In this document: piece by piece, positions 47,746 through 55,681 of the stretch | Position numbering within the stretch: position 1 is the stretch's first letter | How the letters are laid out: each line of letters begins with the position of its first letter | Origin: DATFYM01 sp035315065 | Lineage (GTDB): Bacteria; Acidobacteriota; Terriglobia; UBA7540 | Length of the DNA: 64,000 bases | Direction of reading: 5' to 3' | Assembly (NCBI GenBank): GCA_035315065.1 | Contig: DATFYM010000022.1 | Location: 5,121-69,120 of the forward strand | The notes under the pieces: model-generated | Seen by the model: only the letters and a program-made list of their open reading frames with translations | What the model was told of the DNA's origin: nothing | Databases searched by the model: none | Translations under genes and position numbers: made by a program

Positions 47746-50334
47746 ATGAAATTGATGAGACAGCCTTTGATACTGGTACTGCTTGCGCTGCTGCTCGCCC
47801 CGAGTCTGCTGTTCGGCCAGGAAGCACCTGCGCAACAGGAGCAACCCGCCCAGCGTGGGAGCGGCGAGTTTGGATTCCGGCATGTCTGGGGCGATGAGTA
47901 CGGGCGTCCGGATCTTCCGTTTAAGCCTGACGTGATCACATCGAAATTCAACGAATATAGCGACGTAAGAAGCGGTTTTTTCATCCGCAGGTTCAACATG
48001 AATTTTGACAACATCCTCGGTTCGAAGAACTATGTGAACCTGCAATCGCAAAGCAGCATCTACAAGAACCAAAGCTATCTGGCCACGTTTGGCCGATACG
48101 GCAAGTTCAAGATCCAGTTCCGCTACGACGAGATACCGCACATCTACACCAATACCGCTCGCACGCTCTACACCGAAACCAGCCCTGGCGTGTATACCCT
48201 GCCTCTTGCGCTGAAGACCAGCCTTCAGGCCCAATCGGCAGCCGCCAAGCCTGCCGCGACTCTGCCGTTTTTCATGGTTAGTCAAGTGCTGTGTGGTATA
48301 GCCATACCCCCGGCAACCCAGCCGCCGTCCTGTAGCGAGCCGTTCATTACTCCGTCGATCTTGCGCAAGGCTGGAACCGGAACGGTCAGCTATTACGTCA
48401 CGCCGGACTGGAGTATCTACGGCATGTTCTCGCGAGAGAACGAAGTCGGTAGCCGGCCGATCGGGGCGCTCCTTAACTCCAGCCCGAGCGCAAGTGCTAC
48501 GGCCGGCGCCGGCGCCGAGCTGCCGGAACCCATTGACTACTTCAACAATACGGTCAAAGCCGGCACCGAGTACGGTAAGAAGGACTGGGCCGTGCAGCTC
48601 GGCTATCTGGGATCGTTCTTCGAGGAGAACATCAGTCAGATGGTGTTTGACAACCCGTTCCGCGCCACCAATGAGGACGCAAACGACCCTCTTACCGGGC
48701 GCATGGCCATGTATCCCAATAACCACGCGAACTACTTGAACTTTGCCGGTGCTGCCGACGTGACCAAGTACCTTCGCCTTATGGCCACCGTCAGCCCGGG
48801 CTGGCTGAGCCAAAATGACGCCTTCCTGCCTTACACCACTAACAGTGCGATCAATGCCTGCGGCAGCGGTACGCAGGCCTGCTCTTCGCTAGGGGTACTG
48901 CCGGCTCCGAGTCTTAACGGCAGCAAGCAAACTCTGGCCATGAACTACACGCTCGTCACCTTACCTTGGAAGAAATTCCAGATCAAGGCTGCATACCGCC
49001 ACTACGACTATAACAACAACACGGCAGTGCACCCCTTCACGCCCGCCGCGGGTGACGTTGGTGTCCCCGACGTAACCAGCCCTACGGATAACAAACCTTA
49101 CGGCTACAACAAGAAGAACGTCGAAGTGACTGCCAACTGGTTCTTCGGCAAGCGGGACTCCCTAAAGGCCGGCTACGAAGGTGAATTCTTCGACCGTACG
49201 TATCGCGACGTGGAGCACTCGGTCGAGCACTCGTTCATCTCTGCTCTCGACCTGAGCCCACGCAAGGACCTGCTTTTCCGGTTTGCCTACCGCTACTCGA
49301 ACCGGACACCCGATTCGTACCAGGACGATGCCGCCAGCGATCCCACGACGGGTGCCCCGGTCGGATGCACCTCCACTAGCGTGGTTTTCACTGGCGACCA
49401 GCGCTGTCATCGTAGATTCGACGAGGCTGCCAGGCTGCTGAACCGCGCCGATGCGTCGGTGGAGTACGACTTGCAGAGGTTCAGCTTCGACGGAAGCTTC
49501 CAGACGATCCAATCCAACTTCAACCGGGCTGGTGGCACCAATAGCCCTACGCCGCTTAACTTCCTTTCGGGCGCCGCGGCGACCACGGCACCCTACTACC
49601 TCTATGGGGCGCTGAAGGACCTCTCGTACATCTACACCTTCGATGTGAACTACACGGTTTCCAACGAGGTGTCACTGTTCGCCGAATATACGCATGAAAG
49701 GTACTACAAGAGAATGATCTCGCGGAACCGCTCGCCGACTTCGGGTATACAGACAATCCTCACTTGTACGGGCTGCGACTCCGCCAACGATGACTGGGAG
49801 AGCACGTATCACGACATCTTTGACACCTATGCCGCGGGCGTGGATCTGTACCTTGGGAAGAAGGTCTACTTGACGCCGTACTACTCTCTCTCGGCAGGTA
49901 AGGGCAATGTCTTTTCGAGCGCGCTTGGTGATCCGACCATCACTACCGGCCCCAACGCGTTCGTGCTCACCGGCACCAGCCAACCTCAGAACTACCCGGA
50001 GACGACCACCCGAATTCACGAACTCGCGGTCGTCTTCAAGTACCACCTCACCAAGAACATCATGCCGAAGCTGGAATACCGTTACCAGCAGTTCGATAAC
50101 AGGGACTACCAGACTTCCGCCATGACCCCGTACATGGGTTGCATCGGCACGAAATCAGCACCGGTTATGGGATGTCCCAGTGCGACGGCGAACGTCGGAA
50201 TACCACAGCCCAGCGCCTTCTATCCGGGTTTCGTCGTCGGCGATACCTCGGCGGCCCGGTACATCTTCATGGGAGTGGATCAGCCTTCGTATCGCGTCAA
50301 TGTTGTCACGGCCACAGTCGAATACCAGTTCTAG
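47746..50334 (+). CDS. MtrB/PioB-family decaheme-associated outer-membrane beta-barrel
   Basis: The 862-residue protein has a signal peptide (PLILVLLALLLAPSLLFGQ) and then many amphipathic strands with aromatic girdles (for example 'FKIQFRYDEIPHIYTNTART', 'DLLFRFAYRYSNRTPDSY', 'KVYLTPYYSLSAGKGNVFSS'). It ends 'SYRVNVVTATVEYQF', a terminal F as BamA recognition. It is the sheath of the porin-cytochrome conduit. The N-terminal CXXC of Shewanella MtrB is absent, although loop cysteines occur in pairs. GGAAGGAG precedes ATG 47746. No outer-surface multihaem lipoprotein (MtrC/OmcA) is in the window. Confidence 0.92.
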   Translation: MKLMRQPLILVLLALLLAPSLLFGQEAPAQQEQPAQRGSGEFGFRHVWGDEYGRPDLPFKPDVITSKFNEYSDVRSGFFIRRFNMNFDNILGSKNYVNLQSQSSIYKNQSYLATFGRYGKFKIQFRYDEIPHIYTNTARTLYTETSPGVYTLPLALKTSLQAQSAAAKPAATLPFFMVSQVLCGIAIPPATQPPSCSEPFITPSILRKAGTGTVSYYVTPDWSIYGMFSRENEVGSRPIGALLNSSPSASATAGAGAELPEPIDYFNNTVKAGTEYGKKDWAVQLGYLGSFFEENISQMVFDNPFRATNEDANDPLTGRMAMYPNNHANYLNFAGAADVTKYLRLMATVSPGWLSQNDAFLPYTTNSAINACGSGTQACSSLGVLPAPSLNGSKQTLAMNYTLVTLPWKKFQIKAAYRHYDYNNNTAVHPFTPAAGDVGVPDVTSPTDNKPYGYNKKNVEVTANWFFGKRDSLKAGYEGEFFDRTYRDVEHSVEHSFISALDLSPRKDLLFRFAYRYSNRTPDSYQDDAASDPTTGAPVGCTSTSVVFTGDQRCHRRFDEAARLLNRADASVEYDLQRFSFDGSFQTIQSNFNRAGGTNSPTPLNFLSGAAATTAPYYLYGALKDLSYIYTFDVNYTVSNEVSLFAEYTHERYYKRMISRNRSPTSGIQTILTCTGCDSANDDWESTYHDIFDTYAAGVDLYLGKKVYLTPYYSLSAGKGNVFSSALGDPTITTGPNAFVLTGTSQPQNYPETTTRIHELAVVFKYHLTKNIMPKLEYRYQQFDNRDYQTSAMTPYMGCIGTKSAPVMGCPSATANVGIPQPSAFYPGFVVGDTSAARYIFMGVDQPSYRVNVVTATVEYQF

Positions 50335-50480
50335 ACTGCTGGTCTCCAGGGAGGGGATCGACCATCCCCTCTCCGGATTCCCCAATCGGTTCCTGGGACT
50401 TTCGAGGGAATCTGGTAAATTTGTCGGTGCTCTATTCGTTTGCTTAGTTCGGGTGGGACAGCCGGAAGTGCGCTGGTTCG

Positions 50481-51113
50481 TCATCCTTCCGGGTGCCTCT
50501 TGTTGCGTCTCTTCACATAAAGAGCGAACACGCCGACGGCGGAAGAAAGCAGCCATAACGTGCCGGGTTCGGGGACCGGCGACGGTGCTTGCGGCGGCTT
50601 CTTGGATGGCGGAAGGTCGCCGCTGCTCAAGAACAATGCAAACGGTGGGACTCCTGGGCCGGATGCCGCAGGCGGTACGGACGTACGCCAACCATTCAGA
50701 GGAGAAGGGAGATGGGCGGGCAGCAGCGGTAGCTCCGCCAGGGGCGGTCCAGGGAACTGCCCTACGGAAGGAAACCGCTCTGGTATCGGGCTCTCCAACG
50801 GCGCCACCTGCGGAGGCCGAAATTTACTCACGTGGACCTGCCTACGATTCGCTGCGACGTGGCGCTTCGCCTGGGCGCCCCAGGGAATTACCGAGTACGG
50901 ATAGATGACGCGGCTTTGCTCACTAAGGCCAAGTTGCCCCCGGAACAGGTCTCGATTATCGTAGCTGGCTGTCACATTCTGCAGGTCAGCAAACGCAGCG
51001 TGACGCTGGTGATCGTGGTAGAAGACCATCAGAAAGACGATGAGGACCGTCGCCCCAATAGGCAGGAGCGCCCGCCAATGATGCCGTTGTCTGCGCCTTC
51101 GTACGCGAGCCAT
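50481..51113 (-). CDS. membrane protein with PEP-CTERM sorting signal and 'YPYSVIP' motif
   Basis: The 210-residue protein starts ARVRRRRQRHHWRALLPIGA with an N-terminal transmembrane helix (LLPIGATVLIVFLMVFY). It carries 'SRVIYPYSVIPWGAQ' in the middle, then a proline-rich stretch and the C-terminal PEP-CTERM signal PSPVPEPGTLWLLSSAVGVF followed by ALYVKRRNKR. The 'YPYSVIPGG' motif is familiar from short acidobacterial membrane proteins of unknown role. I start it at ATG 51113; the earlier frame has no protein character. It converges on the electron-conduit operon, but no link is evident. Confidence 0.75.
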   Translation of the reverse strand: MARVRRRRQRHHWRALLPIGATVLIVFLMVFYHDHQRHAAFADLQNVTASYDNRDLFRGQLGLSEQSRVIYPYSVIPWGAQAKRHVAANRRQVHVSKFRPPQVAPLESPIPERFPSVGQFPGPPLAELPLLPAHLPSPLNGWRTSVPPAASGPGVPPFALFLSSGDLPPSKKPPQAPSPVPEPGTLWLLSSAVGVFALYVKRRNKRHPEG

Positions 51114-51413
51114 TTTGCCTACTGAATACAGCTTGGGTCTTGAGACATGGCTAAATCGATAGCCCGGAAGTACTATTACCGGCGGGCCTGGGAGAGCGGG
51201 CGTCTCGCCCCTACAGTCCGATGGCTGGTGGTCAGTAGTTACAGCAGAGTCCGCTGATTCAAGCCTTCTCGGTTGTGGCGGATTTGGATTCGAGCACACC
51301 GGGATTCAGGCTGGCGACGGCACGTCCGTCCAGACCAGCGAGCATGACCCTTCGGTGAGCTAAGCTTGAAACGGGATTACTAGCTGAATAAGCTAGTGAT
51401 GCGAAGATGGGGT
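51114..51413. other. 300-bp intergenic stretch, nothing recognised
   Basis: Includes GGAGAGCGGGCGTCTCGCCC near 51190, a piece of the 'GGGCGTCTCGCCC' type hairpin also seen at 9488 and 39545. No gene is supported. Confidence 0.45.
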
Positions 51414-53564
51414 CTACGCGGCCGGCGTCAACATCTCAGCCAGCGCCGTACCTGTGTGGACGGGCGGTTGGCACGACGCCCCCGAACATACCAGCGCCAC
51501 CGGCTCTCCGTCGAGGGGCAGATGAGGCAGCGTGGCCGCGAAACCCTTGGGTAAGTCATCAGCGTTGACCTGCGCAGGTTCGAAGCTGAAGACGCGCTTG
51601 CCGGCGAGCGGGGCGTGATACGCTGCGGTCAAAAGCTCACGAGTCCGCGCCTCTTCCGCAGTCCCGATCACGACCACGTCGAGCGGCGCCCGCAGGTGGT
51701 TCACCAAAGCAAGCCCGTAAGCCGCGGCGAAGATCCCGTAGTCAGGAGCCTTGGCGGCAAAGAGGTCAAGCGTTACTTTGGCCTTCTCACGGAAGTCGGC
51801 GCGGTCAGCCAGGGACGCGAGGCGATCGAGCGCCAGGACCGCGACGGAGTTGCCGGCGGGCGTCGGTGAATCCTGAAAGGACTTGCGCGTCACGTTGAGG
51901 ACCCCTTGCCGATCGGAAAGGTCCTTGGCAGTGTCGAAGAACCCTCCGGCTTCCGCATCCCAGAAGCGACGGACGGTAGTCTCCATAAGTTCGAGGGCGC
52001 GATCGTAATAGGCTCGTCGGCCTGTGACCTCATAAGCGTCAAGCAGAGCAGTGATCATGAATACCTGATCGTCGAGCAGGCCCTCGATCTGCGCGTTGCC
52101 ATCGACGACGCTGTGATACATACCTTTGGCCGGGTCGTAAGCGACGGCCAGCATCCGTTCGAGTGCCTGAAGCGCCGTGGCGCGGACCGAATCGTCGTCC
52201 CAGACGGGGCCCAGCACCTTGTAGGCTTCCAGGAACGCCGAGATCATCATGCCGTTCCAGCTCGCATAAAGCGTGGTATCAACATAAGGCGTTGGGCGCT
52301 GGGCCCGGGCCGCCCGCAGCTTGATCTTGGCAGCGGCTAGAGTCTCTTCGACCTCCTGGGGTTCGAGTGTCAATCTTGCGGCGATCGCCTCAATGGGCTG
52401 GTCAATGAAGAGCACGTTCTTGGCGGGATTGTGGTGCATCTCGCCGCGCTCCTCCACGTGGTAGTACTGGGCAGCGACCTCGGCCTCCCGTTCGTTGAGT
52501 GCGGCCCGCAGCTCTTCCAACGTCCAGGTGAAGTAGTCGCCGTCGTCTTCGAGGCTGTAATCAGCGTCCTGGCTGGCGTAGAAGCCGCCCTCGGAACTGG
52601 AGAGCACTGTCCTGATAAAAGCAACCGTCCCCAACGCGATTTCGCGGAAGAAATCTTCGCCCGTGATCTGATAAGCGCGAAGATAGTCCACCAGCAAGGC
52701 CGCATTATCGTAGGACATCTTCTCGAAGTGGGGCACGATCCAGCGCTCGTCAACCGAATAGCGATGGAAGCCGCCGCCGATCTGGTCGTACACCCCGCCG
52801 CGCCCCATGTGTTCGAGCGTAACGGTTACTGCGCTGCGCAGCCACTCCTGCCGAGACTCCAGGTAGGCGTCGAGCATCAACTCAAGAGCCCCGGGGTGAA
52901 AGAACTTCGGGGCGGACCCGAAGCCACCGTGCTGGCGGTCGAACATCCGGCCGGCGCTGTGGATGATGCTGTCGACTACGGCTTCATCGGCGGTCTTCCC
53001 CTTCTGGCCTTGCTGGCCTTCCTTCCCGAACTTCTCGAAGCTGCTCATCGCCTGGGCGATCTGGTCCGCGCTGGACCATATCTCCGTGCGATGGGTTTGG
53101 TAGTTGTGGGCGATCGACTGAAGCACACGCTTGAACCCGGGCCGACCCATCGCGTCATCCGGCGGAAAGTACGTGCCGCCATAAAAAGGTTTGCCCTCGG
53201 GCGTCAGAAAGGTGGTCAGCGGCCAGCCCCCCTGTCCGGTCAGCGCGCTCACGGCCATCTGATAACGCGCGTCGATGTCCGGCCGCTCGTCGCGATCCAC
53301 CTTCACCGGAACGTAGTGCTGATTGATGACCTCGGCCACCGCGTGGTTCTCGTAACTCTCCCGATCCATCACGTGGCACCAGTGGCACCAGACCGCGCCG
53401 ATATCGAGCAGAATGGGCTTGTCCTCGCGCTGGGCGCGCGCAAACGCTTCGTCTCCCCATTCCAGCCAGTGGACCGGCTGATGGGCGGCGGTGCGCAAGT
53501 AGGCGCTCTTCGCTCGCGCCAAGTCATTCGACTTCGGATTCTCGATTTCGGATTTCTGGTCCAT
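51414..53564 (-). CDS. DUF255 / YyaL (SPATA20-like) thioredoxin-domain protein
   Basis: The 716-residue protein has an N-terminal thioredoxin-like domain with VWCHWCHVMDRESYENHAVA (C-x-x-C-x-x... of the family), 'DRDERPDIDARYQMAVSALT' and 'TFLTPEGKPFYGGTYFPPDD'. An (alpha/alpha)6 region follows with 'GGFHRYSVDERWIVPHFEKM', 'YASWNGMMISAFLEAYKVLG' and 'FQDSPTPAGNSVAVLALDRL'. YyaL/SPATA20 proteins are widespread; the molecular role is not settled. The first ~12 residues (MDQKSEIENPKSN) are encoded by the edge of a TTTTGGA-class repeat, so the native start may be further in (around LARAKS). Confidence 0.93.
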   Translation of the reverse strand: MDQKSEIENPKSNDLARAKSAYLRTAAHQPVHWLEWGDEAFARAQREDKPILLDIGAVWCHWCHVMDRESYENHAVAEVINQHYVPVKVDRDERPDIDARYQMAVSALTGQGGWPLTTFLTPEGKPFYGGTYFPPDDAMGRPGFKRVLQSIAHNYQTHRTEIWSSADQIAQAMSSFEKFGKEGQQGQKGKTADEAVVDSIIHSAGRMFDRQHGGFGSAPKFFHPGALELMLDAYLESRQEWLRSAVTVTLEHMGRGGVYDQIGGGFHRYSVDERWIVPHFEKMSYDNAALLVDYLRAYQITGEDFFREIALGTVAFIRTVLSSSEGGFYASQDADYSLEDDGDYFTWTLEELRAALNEREAEVAAQYYHVEERGEMHHNPAKNVLFIDQPIEAIAARLTLEPQEVEETLAAAKIKLRAARAQRPTPYVDTTLYASWNGMMISAFLEAYKVLGPVWDDDSVRATALQALERMLAVAYDPAKGMYHSVVDGNAQIEGLLDDQVFMITALLDAYEVTGRRAYYDRALELMETTVRRFWDAEAGGFFDTAKDLSDRQGVLNVTRKSFQDSPTPAGNSVAVLALDRLASLADRADFREKAKVTLDLFAAKAPDYGIFAAAYGLALVNHLRAPLDVVVIGTAEEARTRELLTAAYHAPLAGKRVFSFEPAQVNADDLPKGFAATLPHLPLDGEPVALVCSGASCQPPVHTGTALAEMLTPAA

Positions 53565-53568
53565 CGGT

Positions 53569-53716
53569 TTTGGATTCTTCGATTTTGGATTTTGGATTGA
53601 AAACTCCCGTCGATTTTGGATTTCGCATTCCGACTCTCAATCGAGGGCGGCCCCAAGGCAGATATCGCTCCGCCGGGTGCCGCCTTCAATCAAAAACCCA
53701 AAATCGAAGATCCAAA
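53569..53716. repeat. TTTTGGA-class hairpin upstream of the DUF255 gene
   Basis: TTCTTCGATTTTGGATTTTG (53575), then GATTGAAA, pairs with TTCAATCAAAAACCCAAAAT (53684), then CGAAGATCCAAA. The TTTTGGA period continues into the first codons of the DUF255 gene (TTCGGATTCTCGATTTCGGA on the + strand). Confidence 0.82.
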
Positions 53717-53717
53717 G

Positions 53718-54164
53718 TCACTGAACCCGGTTCTTGGGAGGGGGCTCGTCCGGCGCAGCTTCATCGAGGCGCTTGCGCCCGGCAAAGCCTTCGTGAATGC
53801 CGTGCCACCACTCGATATGTTCTTCTCCCAACTTCCAGCACAAGTAGACCTCCTGACCGTTGAGGAAGCTGGGAAAATCGATCAAGCCTGTCTCCAGGTC
53901 CTTCAGGATGCAACCGGTATCCTGGATGTGCGCCACTGCCTGCTTCAGCCGCTCGAGGAGCTGGTCCCGCTGGGCCTTGATCCCGGCCAGCTTCCCGAGC
54001 GGTGGGACCGATCCACCCAGCGCCATCACCCGTGCCGCCGCTCGTGACAGTTCCTCGCTCAGCCGTTCCATCTCCGAATTCTGGGCGCGTGCTTGCTCGA
54101 GATGGTATTCAATCACCGGAAGGAGTTCTTCGGCCTCTTCGCGTTTGAAGTACTTCTCAGCCAT
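53718..54164 (-). CDS. DUF2203-family protein
   Basis: The 148-residue protein starts AEKYFKREEAEELLPVIEYH, has a helical region with coiled-coil character (LEQARAQNSEMERLSEELSR), and ends 'GQEVYLCWKLGEEHIEWWHG' with 'IHEGFAGR', the hallmark of DUF2203. Family function is unknown. ATG 54164 is supported by homology of the N terminus; upstream codons belong to a repeat. It lies between the DUF255 gene and moaA, same strand. Confidence 0.88.
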   Translation of the reverse strand: MAEKYFKREEAEELLPVIEYHLEQARAQNSEMERLSEELSRAAARVMALGGSVPPLGKLAGIKAQRDQLLERLKQAVAHIQDTGCILKDLETGLIDFPSFLNGQEVYLCWKLGEEHIEWWHGIHEGFAGRKRLDEAAPDEPPPKNRVQ

Positions 54165-54166
54165 AA

Positions 54167-54252
54167 GGCAGTGACAAGTGGCGAGTGACGAGTGACGAGT
54201 CAAGAGCGACGTGGCTTGCCATCTTGCTCGTCACTTGTCACTCGTCACTTTG
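54167..54252. repeat. GTGACGA heptad hairpin
   Basis: AGTGACAAGTGGCGAGTGAC, then GAGTGACGAGTCAAGA, follows a 7-base period. The complement CTTGCTCGTCACTTGTCACT, then CGTCACTTTG, ends near 54252. It sits between moaA and the DUF2203 gene. Confidence 0.9.
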
Positions 54253-54267
54253 TCGCTTCTTCGAACC

Positions 54268-55425
54268 TCATCCTCCACGCGTGTGCATCTCGCGGTGAGG
54301 ATCCTGGCGTAGATCCTCGACGCGGAAAAGCGCGTTGCGGGAATTCAAGGCCTTGCGCTGTTCCGCGCCCCGGTCGGTCCTGCCGCGCCATGCGCCGGCA
54401 ATCGCTTGCGCGATCTCCCCTCGATGCGCGCCGCCCCGCAGCATCCCTTTCAAGTCGATACCCCTCTCGGCATAAAGGCACAGCAGCCACATGCCGTCCG
54501 GCATCAAGCGGGCGCGATCGCAGGACCCGCAGAACGGGCTAGTCGTGGAGGAAATAATCCCAAAGCGCGTTCCGTCCGGCAGCACGAAGCGATCGGCAGG
54601 CGCGGTGCCGTCCTCGTGGAGAGCCTCGATGGTTCCGAACCGGCTCTCGATCCGCTGTAGCATCTCAGCGCGGGATACTACCTGGCTCAGCGACCAGCGC
54701 GTTGCCCCGCCGACGTCCATATACTCGATGAAGCGGACCTCCACGCCGACGCCGCGGCCGTAGTCGATGAGATCAGCAAGTTCGTCGTCGTTGAAGCCGC
54801 GGATGACCACGGCGTTGAGTTTGATCCGGCTGAACCCGGCAGCACACGCCGTGGCGATACCTTGGAGCACCTCAGCGAGGCCATCGCGCCGCACCAAGGC
54901 GCGGAAGCGCTCCGGCCGCAGCGTATCCAGGCTTACGGTCAGGCGATGCAAGCCCGCCTCCCGTAGCGCCTGCGCATACTGCCCAAGCAGCAACCCGTTG
55001 GTGGTGAGAGCTAGGTCTCGCAGGAGTGGGTTCGCCGCCAGCATGCGCAGCAACTGGTCCAGGTCGCGCCGCAAGAGCGGCTCGCCGCCGGTCAAGCGCA
55101 CCTTGACGACGCCCAGTCCGCTGAAGATCTCCACCAGCGCGCGGACCTCCTCGAAGTTCAGGATCTCTTCGCGCGGCAGCCACACGTACTCCTCTTCCGG
55201 CATGCAATACTGGCAGCGCAGATTGCAGCGGTCGGTGACGGACACACGAAGGTTCGCCAGCGGCCGGCCGAAGGCGTCGAGAACGCGAACCGCCGACCCG
55301 ACATGGGGCTCGGGCGAGCCGGAATGCCCGGCGGCCGGGTCGGACGATTGCAAGTTCGCGCTCTCCGCGACCTTCAAGTCCCTTGGCTCCGCTAACCCAA
55401 TCGTCCGATCACCTTGATCACTCAT
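54268..55425 (-). CDS. moaA: GTP 3',8-cyclase MoaA
   Basis: MoaA is the radical-SAM enzyme that starts molybdopterin synthesis. The 385-residue protein has the N-terminal [4Fe-4S] motif C67-x3-C71-x2-C74 (TDRCNLRCQYC), 'VRLTGGEPLLRRDL', and the C-terminal cluster cysteines in SPFCGSCDRARL with a third in WLLCLYAERG. It ends in the conserved Gly-Gly (HTRGG), which is functionally needed in the family. About 47 residues precede the usual start, so an internal start near VRVLDAFGRPL is possible. No other moa gene is adjacent. Confidence 0.95.
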   Translation of the reverse strand: MSDQGDRTIGLAEPRDLKVAESANLQSSDPAAGHSGSPEPHVGSAVRVLDAFGRPLANLRVSVTDRCNLRCQYCMPEEEYVWLPREEILNFEEVRALVEIFSGLGVVKVRLTGGEPLLRRDLDQLLRMLAANPLLRDLALTTNGLLLGQYAQALREAGLHRLTVSLDTLRPERFRALVRRDGLAEVLQGIATACAAGFSRIKLNAVVIRGFNDDELADLIDYGRGVGVEVRFIEYMDVGGATRWSLSQVVSRAEMLQRIESRFGTIEALHEDGTAPADRFVLPDGTRFGIISSTTSPFCGSCDRARLMPDGMWLLCLYAERGIDLKGMLRGGAHRGEIAQAIAGAWRGRTDRGAEQRKALNSRNALFRVEDLRQDPHREMHTRGG

Positions 55426-55500
55426 CGAGTCACGGCCTTACTCGCCCTGGAAGATCACGGCCGCCGAAGGCGCGAAGCCGGAAGGACGGCTGAAGTGCAA

Positions 55501-55587
55501 TCACTTCCCCTCCAGAATCTCGCGGCGCTTCCCGTCGCAGGGAGTCGCGCCCAGGTCCGCGTGCGTAAACTTCGTACTGATGCCCAT
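55501..55587 (-). CDS. 28-residue ORF with leaderless-type promoter upstream of moaA
   Basis: ATG 55587 opens MGISTKFTHADLGATPCDGK, then RREILEGK, ending 75 bp before moaA. It has no Shine-Dalgarno, but an extended -10 ends about six bases before the ATG, so the ATG coincides with the expected transcription start. I do not recognise the peptide. It may be a small protein or merely a leader at the start of the moaA transcript. Confidence 0.35.
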   Translation of the reverse strand: MGISTKFTHADLGATPCDGKRREILEGK

Positions 55588-55602
55588 GACGGGATTATAG
55601 CA
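55587..55602 (-). promoter_or_regulatory. extended -10 promoter upstream of moaA
   Basis: On the minus strand TGCTATAAT (55602-55594) is a consensus extended -10 (TG-N-TATAAT). No good -35 is present, as is common with extended -10 promoters. It would drive the small ORF and moaA. Confidence 0.55.
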
Positions 55603-55681
55603 CCCCTCGAAAGTGCTCGGCGCCGCTCCGCCCTTTGTCACTTTGCTGTCTCAAAGCAACGGGGCGAACGGGGCCTGGAGA

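Noticed and set aside
47245..48813. A 522-codon minus-strand frame across the cytochrome and barrel genes
   Set aside because: It spans the boundary of two well-supported + strand genes and has no recognisable domain.
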